The position numbers and the translations under genes are program-made. A stretch of DNA of 64,000 bases. It comes from Stenotrophomonas aracearum (GTDB lineage: Bacteria > Pseudomonadota > Gammaproteobacteria > Xanthomonadales > Xanthomonadaceae). The first letter of the stretch is position 1. Each line of letters begins with the position of its first letter. The notes beneath the pieces are model-generated. The model searched no databases. It was not told the DNA's origin and saw only the letters and a list, made by a program, of their open reading frames with translations. The stretch spans positions 445,001-509,000 of the forward strand of contig NZ_CP115543.1 in the NCBI RefSeq assembly GCF_031834615.1. The letters are read 5' to 3'. Shown here piece by piece: positions 1 through 10,856 of this stretch.

Positions 1-2744
<2,744 letters not shown>

Positions 2745-2912
2745 ATAACCTCAAGTTGCCTTGGCCGACATGACATGTCGATGGATACCAAGTGCACGCT
2801 ACGTCACAAGACCTATGAGAGGCTGGCGCTGATATGCGCGTCCCTTCGCAAAAGCCTGCACATCCATGTGCAGACTCTAAGAAGGCACCGCATCTGCGAC
2901 ACTCCAACCGTC

Positions 2913-3031
2913 TCCCTGGTGAAATTAGCGCTGTGGAACCACCCGATCCCATCCCGAACTCGGAAGTGAAACGCAGCTGCGCCGATGGTAGTGTGGCTCA
3001 AGCCATGCGAGAGTAGGTCATCGCCAGGGTT
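2913..3031 (+). rRNA. rrf: 5S ribosomal RNA, copy 1
   Basis: 5S rRNA about 170 nt downstream of 23S. The terminal helix is formed by CCCTGG at 2914 and CCAGGG ending at 3029, and the conserved loop CCGATCCCATCCCGAACTC is present. A Rho-independent terminator follows within 12 nt. It differs from copy 2 by a single base near its 5' end (ATTAGCG here, ATCAGCG in copy 2). Confidence 0.97.
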
Positions 3032-3040
3032 TACACCCCG

Positions 3041-3072
3041 AAAACCCCGCTGCACATGCAGCGGGGTTTTCC
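3041..3072 (+). terminator. Rho-independent terminator after 5S copy 1
   Basis: A 13-bp stem (AAAACCCCGCTGC pairing with GCAGCGGGGTTTT) with a 4-nt loop, followed by a T-rich run. It lies 10 nt after 5S copy 1, so transcription must partly read through it if copy 2 is made from the same promoter. Confidence 0.9.
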
Positions 3073-3163
3073 TTTTTTTGCAGACCCCTGGTTTTCGCTA
3101 CGGGTCGGCTTCTCGGAAGAGACCCCTGCTGAGCTGGCGCATGCATGCGCTGCTCCAACCGTC

Positions 3164-3282
3164 TCCCTGGTGAAATCAGCGCTGTGGAACCACCCGATCC
3201 CATCCCGAACTCGGAAGTGAAACGCAGCTGCGCCGATGGTAGTGTGGCTCAAGCCATGCGAGAGTAGGTCATCGCCAGGGTT
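3164..3282 (+). rRNA. rrf: 5S ribosomal RNA, copy 2 (tandem duplicate)
   Basis: A second complete 5S gene 251 bp after the first. The duplication begins about 11 nt upstream of the mature gene (CTCCAACCGTC is present before both) and extends through the bases after it. Only one base differs within the RNA. The terminal helix and loop sequences are intact, so it should fold normally. It has its own terminator at 3290-3320. Confidence 0.95.
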
Positions 3283-3289
3283 TACACCC

Positions 3290-3321
3290 AAAACCCCGCT
3301 GCTGACGCAGCGGGGTTTTTC
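3290..3321 (+). terminator. Rho-independent terminator ending the rRNA operon
   Basis: Stem AAACCCCGCTGC / GCAGCGGGGTTT with loop TGAC, then a run of T. It is a diverged copy of the terminator at 3041-3072 with the same stem but a different loop. Confidence 0.9.
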
Positions 3322-3370
3322 TTTGCGTGTTCGACGGGCAGTGAACACCGCCCACGATCTCTGTCCAACG

Positions 3371-3566
3371 GTAGGGTCGGTTCCCAAACGACCGCCGATA
3401 ACGGTGATCGGCACGGTGACGCATGGACCCTGATCGAAGGGCGATTCCTCCGATCACAGGCCATGCCCCAATGACGCGATCACCACCTCAGTGGGGCGCT
3501 CCTTCGCATCCTGCGAACGCGCCACTCGTGCATCCATGCACATCGTCGATCGGGATGCGACCCTAC
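3371..3566. repeat. REP composite element (BIME), copy A
   Basis: A 196-nt element bounded by inverted REP sequences. The left end starts GTAG and continues into an imperfect hairpin (GGTCGGTTCCCAAACGACC). The right end is the inverted form and finishes with CTAC at 3563-3566. The interior has smaller palindromes, including GTGCATCCATGCAC-like sequence. A near-identical second copy begins 218 bp further on. It stands next to a REP-associated transposase gene, the likely source of its mobility. Confidence 0.85.
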
Positions 3567-3588
3567 CGCCTGCGCTGTCTGTCCAACG

Positions 3589-3784
3589 GTAGGGTCGGTT
3601 CCCAAACGACCGCCGATAACGGTGATCGGCACGGTGACGCATGGACCCTGATCGAAGGGTGATTCCTCCGATCACAGGTCATGCCCCAATGACGCGATCA
3701 CTACCGCGGCGGGGCGCTCCTTCGCATCCTGCGAACGCGCCACTCGTGCATCCATGCACCGCGTCGATCGGGATGCGACCCTAC
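3589..3784. repeat. REP composite element (BIME), copy B
   Basis: Second 196-nt element, the same length as copy A and in direct orientation. It differs at a small number of positions, for instance in the stretch just before GGGGCGCTCC and just after CATCCATGCAC. GTAG starts at 3589 and CTAC ends at 3784. Related elements occur at 25566-25644 (fragment) and 61858-62002 (different interior). Confidence 0.85.
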
Positions 3785-3892
3785 CGAGGGACGCCCATTC
3801 CGTCTCCGGTTGACCTACGACATATCGCATTGTCTTCCGGCACTCACGGCGGTGTTCCTCCGATACGCACGAACGCGGGGGAAAGCGAGCCT

Positions 3893-4402
3893 ATGAGTAT
3901 GTCCAGTCCCCGACTTCTCATTGGCCGCCGCTCCTTGCAGGGCGCGTGCTACATGCTCACCACCACCGTCGCAGACCGCCAACGCGTCTTCATCGATGAC
4001 GCCAGGGTCGAGTGCGCGGTAGAGGCGTTTCGTTGTTCAGACAGGGAGCATCGCTCGCGAACACTCGCGTGGGTAGTCATGCCCGACCACGTGCACTGGT
4101 TGATGCAGCTGCAGAACGGCAACATCAGCCGCTGCATGGCAGCGTTCAAATCCCGGTCCGCTCGTGCGCTGAATCTGCATCGAGCGTCGCAGGGAGCGCT
4201 TTGGCAGCGTGGTTTCTACGACCACTGCATCCGCTCGGACGAGTCGCTACTCAAACAGGCCAACTACCTCATCGAGAACCCGGTTCGTGCGGGGCTCACC
4301 ACCAAGGTGGGCGAGTATCCGTACTGCTGGACGCGCTGGCCTGCAGAGGCCGATGAATCTGCCGACGTCTCTCCACCCGACCAACGCAGTGACGTGGAAT
4401 GA
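3893..4402 (+). CDS. REP-associated tyrosine transposase (RAYT)
   Basis: A 169-residue HUH-type single-strand DNA transposase (Y1/IS200-like family). The HUH motif is visible as MPDHVHWLMQL near residue 70, and the helix carrying the probable catalytic tyrosine is ANYLIENPVRAGL near residue 130. The frame is open further upstream into BIME copy B, but ATG 3893 (or 3899) is preferred because a purine-rich GGGGGAAAGCGAG lies just before it and family similarity starts there. RAYTs are domesticated single-copy genes thought to move or maintain REP sequences. This one lies 109 bp after two BIMEs carrying GTAG REPs, the usual genetic arrangement. Confidence 0.9.
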   Translation: MSMSSPRLLIGRRSLQGACYMLTTTVADRQRVFIDDARVECAVEAFRCSDREHRSRTLAWVVMPDHVHWLMQLQNGNISRCMAAFKSRSARALNLHRASQGALWQRGFYDHCIRSDESLLKQANYLIENPVRAGLTTKVGEYPYCWTRWPAEADESADVSPPDQRSDVE

Positions 4403-4410
4403 CCACCAAC

Positions 4411-4441
4411 AAAAACGGCGCCCCTAAGGGCGCCGCTCTCT
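4411..4441. terminator. Bidirectional terminator between RAYT and M28 peptidase genes
   Basis: Perfect stem CGGCGCCC / GGGCGCCG around loop CTAA. On the minus strand it is followed by GTTTTT, a good U-tract for the peptidase gene ending at 4466. On the plus strand the T-tract is weaker. Confidence 0.8.
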
Positions 4442-4465
4442 TTCAACCTTGACGATGTAAAAGGC

Positions 4466-6199
4466 TTACTTCGCCGCAGGCTTGGGCGTTGCCGTATCGA
4501 CCTTGCCCTTCATCATCTCGTCGCGGGCCGCCTTGAACGGGTTGCCCTCGTACCAGTTCGGCCACCTGCCGCCGATTGCGATCTCACGACCGACGCCGTG
4601 CAGCAGCTCCAGGTCTTCCACGGTACCGTCCAGCTTCCAGGTGCTGGCGTCATACTCGTCCTTCGGGCCGTGGTAACGGTCGCGGCCGTAAGCTTCAGCC
4701 ACCTTGCGGCCGGCTTCCACGCCGCCGTCCAGCAGGTCTTCGCCGCCGTCGGCGTACAGTGCCGGCACGCCGGCCTTGGCGAAGTTGAAGTGGTCCGAAC
4801 GGAAGTAGAAGCCACTCTGCACCGAAGTCTCGCCGTGCAGGGTGCGACCCTTCTCCGCGGCCAGCGGCTTGAGGATGTCCTCCAGCTGCGAGCTGCCGAA
4901 ACCGGTCACGGTCAGGTCCTTGGCCCGGCCGGCCACCGACATCGCGTCGATGTTGATCACGCCGGCAATCTTGTCCAGCGGGAAGGTCGGATGGTTCACG
5001 TAGTACTTCGAACCCAGCAGGCCCGATTCTTCCAGCGTCACCGCCAGGAACACCACCGAACGCTCCGGCGCCGGCTGCTCGTGGGCCATGGCGTCGGCAA
5101 TCTCCAGGATGCCGGCCACGCCGGTGGCGTTGTCGATGGCACCGTTGTAGATGTTGTCGCCCTGCTCGCCCTCATGCTTGCCCAGGTGGTCCCAGTGCGC
5201 CATGTACACGACGGCTTCGTCGGCATGCTTGGTACCCGGCAGCACGCCGACCACGTTGCGCGACTTCTTCTCTGCGATGGTGCTCTTCAGGTCGAGCGAC
5301 AGCTTGGCCTTCAGCGGCACCGGCTTGAACCCGCGCTTGTTGGCGTCCTTGTAGGCCTGGTCCAGGTCCAGCCCGGCGTCGGCGAACAGCTGGCGTGCCG
5401 TGTCGGCGCTCAGCCAGCCCTGTGCGGGCAGGCGCGGCTCCGGATCGTCCTTGGCCGGCAGGTCGTACTGCGGGCCCGCCCAGGAGTTCTTCACCACGTC
5501 CCAGCCGTACGACGCACCGGCGGTGTCGTGCACGATCAGCGCGGCGGCCGCGCCCTTGCGTGCGGCTTCCTCGAACTTGTAGGTCCAGCGCCCGTAATAG
5601 GTCATGCGCTTGCCGTCGAACAGCTTGTCGTCGTTGGCATGGAAGCCCGGGTCGTTGACGAACATCACGACCGTCTTGCCCTTCCAGTCCTGGCCGGCGT
5701 AGTCGTTCCACTTCTGCTCCGGCGCATCCACGCCGTAGCCGACGAACACCAGCTCGCTGCCGTCGATCTTCACTTCCTGCTGGCCGCTGCGGGTGCCGAT
5801 CACCATGTCGGTGCCAAACTTCAGGTCGCGCTGCTTGCCGGCCTGGTCCAGCTTCAGCACGGTGCTTTCATCAGCGGTGGTTTCGGTCATCGCCACCTCC
5901 TGGAACCAGCTGTCGCCGTTGCCCGGCTGCAGTCCGATGCGCTGCATCTGGTCGCGGATGTAGTTCACCGTGCGCTCTTCGCCGGTGCTGCCCGGGGCGC
6001 GGCCTTCGAACTCGTCGGACGACAGGGTCTTGACCAGCTCGCCGAAATCGCCGGCGTTGATCTCGGCGGAGAATGCGTGGCCGGCAGCGGCCGGCGCAGT
6101 GTCGGCCGCCGGCGCGGAAGCCGGGGCCGTGGTCTCGCCCTTGCACGCGGTCAGCGCGGCGGTGGCGGCCAGGCACAACAGAAGTTTGCGGGACATCAT
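4466..6199 (-). CDS. M28 family metallopeptidase lipoprotein with PA domain
   Basis: A 577-residue exported zinc aminopeptidase homologue. Start at 6199 (MMSRK) is chosen because AGGA lies just upstream and it gives a clean lipoprotein signal ending LTAC, so the mature protein should be lipid-anchored. A protease-associated insert lies around residues 140-300. The zinc-site motifs follow in order: HWDHLG, GAIDNATGVAG, TLEESGLLGS and FRSDHFNFAKAGVPAL. The family removes N-terminal amino acids from peptides. The TVNG-repeat gene lies 49 bp upstream on the same strand, so the two may be cotranscribed. The substrate cannot be read from the sequence. Confidence 0.93.
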   Translation of the reverse strand: MMSRKLLLCLAATAALTACKGETTAPASAPAADTAPAAAGHAFSAEINAGDFGELVKTLSSDEFEGRAPGSTGEERTVNYIRDQMQRIGLQPGNGDSWFQEVAMTETTADESTVLKLDQAGKQRDLKFGTDMVIGTRSGQQEVKIDGSELVFVGYGVDAPEQKWNDYAGQDWKGKTVVMFVNDPGFHANDDKLFDGKRMTYYGRWTYKFEEAARKGAAAALIVHDTAGASYGWDVVKNSWAGPQYDLPAKDDPEPRLPAQGWLSADTARQLFADAGLDLDQAYKDANKRGFKPVPLKAKLSLDLKSTIAEKKSRNVVGVLPGTKHADEAVVYMAHWDHLGKHEGEQGDNIYNGAIDNATGVAGILEIADAMAHEQPAPERSVVFLAVTLEESGLLGSKYYVNHPTFPLDKIAGVINIDAMSVAGRAKDLTVTGFGSSQLEDILKPLAAEKGRTLHGETSVQSGFYFRSDHFNFAKAGVPALYADGGEDLLDGGVEAGRKVAEAYGRDRYHGPKDEYDASTWKLDGTVEDLELLHGVGREIAIGGRWPNWYEGNPFKAARDEMMKGKVDTATPKPAAK

Positions 6200-6248
6200 C
6201 GATTCCTGGTGACAAAGGGCCGGTGCACGGGCACCGGGTGAAAGCGTA

Positions 6249-6911
6249 TCAATTGGCGGGCGCGGTGTCGGTGTCGAACGGCACGGGCTCGGCGCCATGC
6301 ACGGGGCCGATCGACGCGGTACGGTGCACATACAGCACGACCTCACGCTCGAAGTTCAGCTCACCGGCCACCGACGCCTTCGGCCCGATGATGATTCGCG
6401 GCTTGCGCGGTGCGCTCAGCGAAATGCCAAAACTTGGCTTTTCCACATGGATGCCACCGCCGACCTGCGAGCCGACGCCGACGGTAATGTCACCGTTGAC
6501 CGTCTTGATGCTGTTGCTGAGCCGCGTCTCGACCAGCCCGATGCCGCCGTTGACGGTTTCCACGCCACCGTCGATCTGGCTGCCGCGGTCGACGAAGATG
6601 CTGCCATTGACGGTCTCGATGTTGCCTTTGGCCATGACCCGCGAGCCCAGCTTGATCGCGCCGTTGACCGTGGACACGCTGCCGGTGCTGGCGCCTTCCT
6701 CGACCTTGATGCCGCCATTGACGGTCTGGATGCTGCGCGTAGTGGCGCCGCTGCTCACCGTGATGCCGCCGTTGACCGTTTCAAGATCGCCATAGGCCTG
6801 GCCGGCCTCGGCCGTAATGTGGCCGTTGACCTTGCTGATGTCATCCACCGCCCATGCCGACCCGCAGGACAGGGTCATGGCCAACAGCAGTGGGAGCGAG
6901 AGATGTTTCAT
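6249..6911 (-). CDS. Exported TVNG-repeat protein, probable beta-solenoid
   Basis: 220 residues with a Sec signal peptide (cleavage after GSAWA). From about residue 28 the protein is built from seven units of 18-19 residues, six of which start TVNG followed by a hydrophobic strand (for example TVNGGITVSSGATTRSIQ). Such a short period with regular Asn-Gly turns is typical of stacked beta-helix proteins such as bactofilins and DUF4097-type putative adhesins. After the repeats comes a segment ending in IIIGPKASVAGEL that also reads like one or two degenerate rungs. It is encoded just upstream of the M28 peptidase and divergently from envC. No function can be assigned. Confidence 0.85.
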   Translation of the reverse strand: MKHLSLPLLLAMTLSCGSAWAVDDISKVNGHITAEAGQAYGDLETVNGGITVSSGATTRSIQTVNGGIKVEEGASTGSVSTVNGAIKLGSRVMAKGNIETVNGSIFVDRGSQIDGGVETVNGGIGLVETRLSNSIKTVNGDITVGVGSQVGGGIHVEKPSFGISLSAPRKPRIIIGPKASVAGELNFEREVVLYVHRTASIGPVHGAEPVPFDTDTAPAN

Positions 6912-6961
6912 GGGTGCGTCGTCCGGTATGCGGCTGGCAGGCCGCGTGCAGGAATGTCACC

Positions 6962-8329
6962 ATGCAGCGCTGCGATCCGCATCTGCCTGAAGTCACTGGA
7001 AAGCCCTTGCGCCACAACGTCTTTTCCTCACGCCGGCATAACAATCCGTCCACCGGGCAGGGCCGTGGCCCGCTGTGGAGGCTGGCGCTGTCGGTGGCGC
7101 TGGTGCTGGCGACCCTCGGCGCAGGACCCGTGGCGGCGCAGAACCCGAAGGAAACCGAACGCAAGCTTCAGAAGCTGCGTACCGAACTGAAAGGCGTGGC
7201 GCAGGAACGCAAGACCCTCGAAGGCCAGCGCGGCCAGGCTTCGCGCCAGCTGCGCGAAGCCGACGAAAAGGTCGCGCGCACCAGCCGCGTGCTGGCCGAG
7301 ACCGAAACCGCGCTGCAGCGAGAAAGCCGCGCCCTGCAGGAACTGCAGCAGCGCCGCAGCGAACTGCAGGCCGGCCTGCAGGCGCAGCGCCAGGAGCTGG
7401 CCTCGCTGCTGCGCGCCGCGTACCGGATCGGAAACAACGCCCCGTTGAAGCTGCTGCTCTCGCAGGACAAGGTGGCCGACGCCAACCGCACCCTGGCCTA
7501 CCACCGCTACCTGCAGCGCGAACGCGCGCGTCGGATCGGCGCGCTCACCACCGACCTGACCGAACTGGAAACGGTGGAAGCGCAGATCGTGGAGCGGCAG
7601 CAGGCATTGGAAGGCACCCGCAAGCAGCAGAAGCAACAGGCCGCTACCCTGGCCGACGACCGCAAGACCCGCGCGGCCACCGTGGCCAGCCTGGACGAGC
7701 GCTTCAAGGACCGCAGCGAGCGCGAGAAGGCCCTCGGCCAGGATGCCAAGGCGCTGGAAACGCTGCTGGCCAACCTGCGCGCGGCCGCCGCCCGCGCCGA
7801 GGCCGAACGCAAAGCCGCCGCACGCCGCGCTGCCGCCGAAAAGGCCGCGGCCGAAAAGGCCGAACGCGCTGCCGCTGCCAGCGGCACGCGTCCGCCGCCG
7901 CGCCCGGGCAAGACCCCTCCGGCGGTGGCGTCCGCACCCGCGCCCAAGGTCGGTGGCCTGGGCTGGCCGCTGTCGGGCAACCTGCTCGCCCGTTACGGTG
8001 GCAAGTTGCCGGACGGGCGGACCAGCAGCGGCGTGCTGATCGGCGCTGCGGCCGGCAGCACGGTGACCGCGGTGGCCGATGGCACCGTGGTGTTCTCCGA
8101 CTGGATGACCGGCTACGGCATGATCCTGATCGTGGATCATGGCAATGGCTACATGAGCCTGTACGCGCACAACGACACCCTCCTGCGCGATGCCGGCGGC
8201 ACGGTGAAGAAGGGCGACCCGGTGGCCAAGGTGGGGAACTCGGGCGGGCAGGGGGTTACTGCGTTGTACTTTGAACTGCGTCGTAATGGGCAGCCGGTGG
8301 ATCCGTCTTCCTGGTTGCAGCGGCGGTAG
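6962..8329 (+). CDS. envC: Murein hydrolase activator EnvC
   Basis: A 455-residue periplasmic protein with a hydrophobic signal segment (ending GPVAAQ), a long coiled coil (about residues 50-300, rich in Ala, Glu, Arg and Gln) and a C-terminal LytM/M23 domain. The zinc ligands of active M23 enzymes are lost: the HxxxD position reads SGVLIG and the HxH position reads LYFELR. This matches EnvC, which activates cell-division amidases instead of cutting murein itself. ATG 6962 has AGGA eight bases upstream. A TTG at 7007 with GGAAAG before it is an alternative start. It precedes a C-terminal processing protease gene, an order found in many Gram-negatives. Confidence 0.93.
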   Translation: MQRCDPHLPEVTGKPLRHNVFSSRRHNNPSTGQGRGPLWRLALSVALVLATLGAGPVAAQNPKETERKLQKLRTELKGVAQERKTLEGQRGQASRQLREADEKVARTSRVLAETETALQRESRALQELQQRRSELQAGLQAQRQELASLLRAAYRIGNNAPLKLLLSQDKVADANRTLAYHRYLQRERARRIGALTTDLTELETVEAQIVERQQALEGTRKQQKQQAATLADDRKTRAATVASLDERFKDRSEREKALGQDAKALETLLANLRAAAARAEAERKAAARRAAAEKAAAEKAERAAAASGTRPPPRPGKTPPAVASAPAPKVGGLGWPLSGNLLARYGGKLPDGRTSSGVLIGAAAGSTVTAVADGTVVFSDWMTGYGMILIVDHGNGYMSLYAHNDTLLRDAGGTVKKGDPVAKVGNSGGQGVTALYFELRRNGQPVDPSSWLQRR

Positions 8330-8339
8330 GTGTGCGCCC

Positions 8340-8362
8340 AGCCACGCAGGGCGTGGCTCTAC
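8340..8362 (-). repeat. GTAG-type REP palindrome (AGCCACGC class)
   Basis: A single REP in inverted orientation: read on the minus strand it begins GTAG and folds on AGCCACGC / GCGTGGCT. It lies 10 bp after envC. The same 23 bases occur at 52015-52037 inside a coding sequence. Confidence 0.85.
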
Positions 8363-8466
8363 CGGCGGGGCGAGCGGCGCCGTCCTGGGCCGTTGTTCAA
8401 CGGGAATTTACCGTGCGTTCGCGCATAATCGGGCGTGCCTTCCCCCCGCTTACCCTGGAGTGCTTC

Positions 8467-9936
8467 ATGCGCGTAGCCCGTTCCGCCACCCTGCTGCTGG
8501 CCCTGGTGCCGGCGCTGTCATGGGCGCAGCAGACCGCCCAGGTTCCGGAACGTGGCGGCGATGCCGCCTCCACTGAAGAAGCCGTCACCTCGCGGGTACC
8601 GCTGGAAGAGATCCGCCGCTATGTGGCCGTCTACAACGCCGTGCGCGCGGCCTATGTCGATCCGGTGGAAGACAAGAAGCTGATGCAGTCGGCCATCCGT
8701 GGCCTGCTGCTGGACCTGGACCCGCACAGCACCTACTTCGACAAGGAAGATGCCGAAGCCTTCGACGAACAGGCCGAAGGCGCCTACGAAGGCATCGGCG
8801 TGGAGCTGCAGCAGCAGCCGGACAACAGCAGCCTGAAGGTGATCTCGCCGATCGACGACACCCCGGCGGCCAAGGCCGGCATTTTGGCCGGCGATCTCAT
8901 CATCGCCATCGACGGCAAGCCGATCAGCGCCATCGAAGCCACCGAGCCGCTGCGCGGCAAGGCCGGCAGCAAGGTGGTGCTGACCATCGTGCGCGAGGGC
9001 AAGCCCAAGCCGTTCGATGTGCCGATCACCCGCGAAACCATCCGCGTCACCAGCGTGCGCAGCCGCATGCTGGAGCCGGGCTATGGCTACATCCGCCTGA
9101 GCACCTTCCAGGCCGACACCGGTGCCGACTTCCAGAAGCATGTCGCCCAGCTGCAGCAGCAGGCCGGTGGCCAGCTCAAGGGGTTGGTGCTGGACCTGCG
9201 CAGCAACCCGGGTGGCCTGTTGACCGCTGCGGTGCAGGTGGCCGACGACCTGCTCGACAAGGGCAACATCGTCAGCACCCGCGGCCGCATCTCGATCAGC
9301 GACGCACGCTTCGACGCTACGCCGGGCGACCTCTTGAAGGGCGCACCGGTGGTGGTACTGACCGACGCCGGTTCGGCCAGCGCCTCGGAAGTACTGGCCG
9401 GCGCGCTGCGCGACAACGGCCGTGCCCGCGTGGTCGGCAGCCGCACCTTCGGCAAGGGCTCGGTGCAGACCGTGCTGCCGCTGGACAATGGCGACTCGGT
9501 CAAGCTCACCACCGCGCGTTACTACACGCCGAGTGGCAAATCGATCCAGGCAACCGGCATCGTGCCCGACGTGGTGCTGCTGCCGGAGAAGAAGGACGGC
9601 GACGACGAGCTGCCGGCCAGCCTGTCCGACTACAGCGAAGCCACCCTGCCTGGGCATCTGCGCGGCGACGACGAAGGCGGCGAAGGCTACCAGGCCGGCG
9701 ACGTGCTGCCGGGCGACGGGCCGATCAACGACGCCCTGGCCGAACTCAAGCAGCCGGGTTCGGTGGTGGCGAAGCAGAAGGCCGAAGCGGCGAAGAAGCC
9801 GGCCGCAAAGCCAGTAGCGCCGGCCGTTGGCCGGCCCACGCAGACGCCAGCACCGAAAGGGGACACCGGAACCGACGCCAACCCCGCGCCCAAACCCGAA
9901 TCGAAACCCGAACCGAAACCCGAACCGACCCCTTAA
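8467..9936 (+). CDS. ctpA: S41 family C-terminal processing peptidase
   Basis: 489-residue exported serine protease of the Prc/CtpA family. It has a signal peptide (ending LSWAQQ), a PDZ domain (about residues 80-180, YEGIGVELQ onward) and an S41 domain. The Ser/Lys dyad is seen in GSASASEVLAGAL (Ser) and FGKGSVQ (Lys). ATG 8467 follows GGAG at the right distance, and the frame extending further upstream runs through an intergenic REP. The C-terminus is a low-complexity Lys/Pro/Glu tail unusual for the family core. These proteases trim periplasmic and outer-membrane proteins at their C-termini. The stop codon overlaps the stop of the convergent rhomboid gene. Confidence 0.94.
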   Translation: MRVARSATLLLALVPALSWAQQTAQVPERGGDAASTEEAVTSRVPLEEIRRYVAVYNAVRAAYVDPVEDKKLMQSAIRGLLLDLDPHSTYFDKEDAEAFDEQAEGAYEGIGVELQQQPDNSSLKVISPIDDTPAAKAGILAGDLIIAIDGKPISAIEATEPLRGKAGSKVVLTIVREGKPKPFDVPITRETIRVTSVRSRMLEPGYGYIRLSTFQADTGADFQKHVAQLQQQAGGQLKGLVLDLRSNPGGLLTAAVQVADDLLDKGNIVSTRGRISISDARFDATPGDLLKGAPVVVLTDAGSASASEVLAGALRDNGRARVVGSRTFGKGSVQTVLPLDNGDSVKLTTARYYTPSGKSIQATGIVPDVVLLPEKKDGDDELPASLSDYSEATLPGHLRGDDEGGEGYQAGDVLPGDGPINDALAELKQPGSVVAKQKAEAAKKPAAKPVAPAVGRPTQTPAPKGDTGTDANPAPKPESKPEPKPEPTP

Positions 9937-10625
9937 AACCCGTGCCGCTTGCGCAGCCGCCGGGCGATGGCGGCGCGCACGTACACCCCGTAGGCCAGGC
10001 CGAACACGAAGCCGGCGATGTGCGCCCACCAGGCGACCATGCCGAAGCTTGGGCCGATGTAGGCGAACACCACCTGCAGCCCGGCCCACACCCCGATCAA
10101 CAGGTAGGCCGGGGCGCGCACGAATTCCAGGAACAGGCCCAGCGGGATCACCACGCCCAGCCGGGCGCCGGGGAACAGCGCCAGGTAGGCGCCGATCAGC
10201 GCCGACACCGCGCCGCTGGCGCCGATGATGATCTGGTCGGGGCTGCCCATCGTGTAGATTGCGGTGAGGTTGGAGATCGCACCGCCCACCAGGAACAGCA
10301 GGATCAGCCGCCACGGCCCCAGCACCCGCTCGGCGGGCAGGCCGAAGATCAGCAGGAACACCAGGTTGCCCAGCAGGTGCGACCAGTCCGCGTGCAGGAA
10401 CAGCGCGGTGAACAGCCGCAGCACGCTGCCGTCCTCGAACGTCGCCCACCAGTCCAGCGGCCGGGTCAGCCCGGTGGACAGCGCACCCCAGTCCAGCCAC
10501 AGGCTGCGGCGGGCGTCGCCCGGCCGCGAGATCGACCACAGGAACGCCGCCCACAGCGCCGCGAACAGCAGGGGCGTGGCCCAGCGGACGGCAGACTTCT
10601 TGCGGGCGGGCAGGGAGACGAACAT
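9933..10625 (-). CDS. Rhomboid family intramembrane serine protease
   Basis: 230 residues with about six membrane segments. The active serine is in GASGAVSALIG and the partner histidine in WWAHIAGFVFG. HADWSHLLGN in the second helix region is the conserved rhomboid signature. It cuts substrates within membranes in the inner membrane, but its target is unknown. The gene runs against ctpA, and the two TAA stop codons share bases 9934-9935. Confidence 0.95.
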   Translation of the reverse strand: MFVSLPARKKSAVRWATPLLFAALWAAFLWSISRPGDARRSLWLDWGALSTGLTRPLDWWATFEDGSVLRLFTALFLHADWSHLLGNLVFLLIFGLPAERVLGPWRLILLFLVGGAISNLTAIYTMGSPDQIIIGASGAVSALIGAYLALFPGARLGVVIPLGLFLEFVRAPAYLLIGVWAGLQVVFAYIGPSFGMVAWWAHIAGFVFGLAYGVYVRAAIARRLRKRHGF

Positions 10626-10710
10626 CGGTGCGCTAGCCTAGCGCGCCAGGGCGCCGGAAAGGGGTAAATGGCGGGTTCAGCCTGAATAGCCAGAACCGCC
10701 ACCAACGTTA

Positions 10711-10738
10711 TTGTTTCATTAACCGGTCTGGGTATACT
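10711..10738 (+). promoter_or_regulatory. Predicted sigma-70 promoter of the FadL-type gene
   Basis: TTGTTT at 10711 and TATACT at 10733 are separated by 16 bp, in an otherwise GC-rich stretch. The start point would be near 10745, giving a leader of about 110 nt before ATG 10857. This is a prediction from sequence only. Confidence 0.6.
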
Positions 10739-10856
10739 CGCATACGGCGTCGTATGTCGGGAGGGGAATCCGGCGCGTTGTTCCAAGCCTTTCGGGGCGG
10801 GGAACGGCGCAGGCGCGCGTAGCCAAAACCACACGCAATTCCGGAGAGAACACACG

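Noticed and set aside
3363..3784. Possible CRISPR array because of direct repeats next to the rRNA operon
   Set aside because: Only two units of about 200 nt with internal inverted repeats, no short repeats with unique spacers, no cas genes.
3641..3892. Upstream extension of the RAYT frame through BIME copy B
   Set aside because: The translation of the repeat (MDPDRRVIPP...) appears equally in copy A without a following gene, so it is chance openness of the repeat; RAYT similarity begins after ATG 3893.
8518..10554. 678-residue minus-strand frame over ctpA and the rhomboid gene
   Set aside because: Shadow of ctpA and out-of-frame with the rhomboid gene, both of which have clear family motifs.
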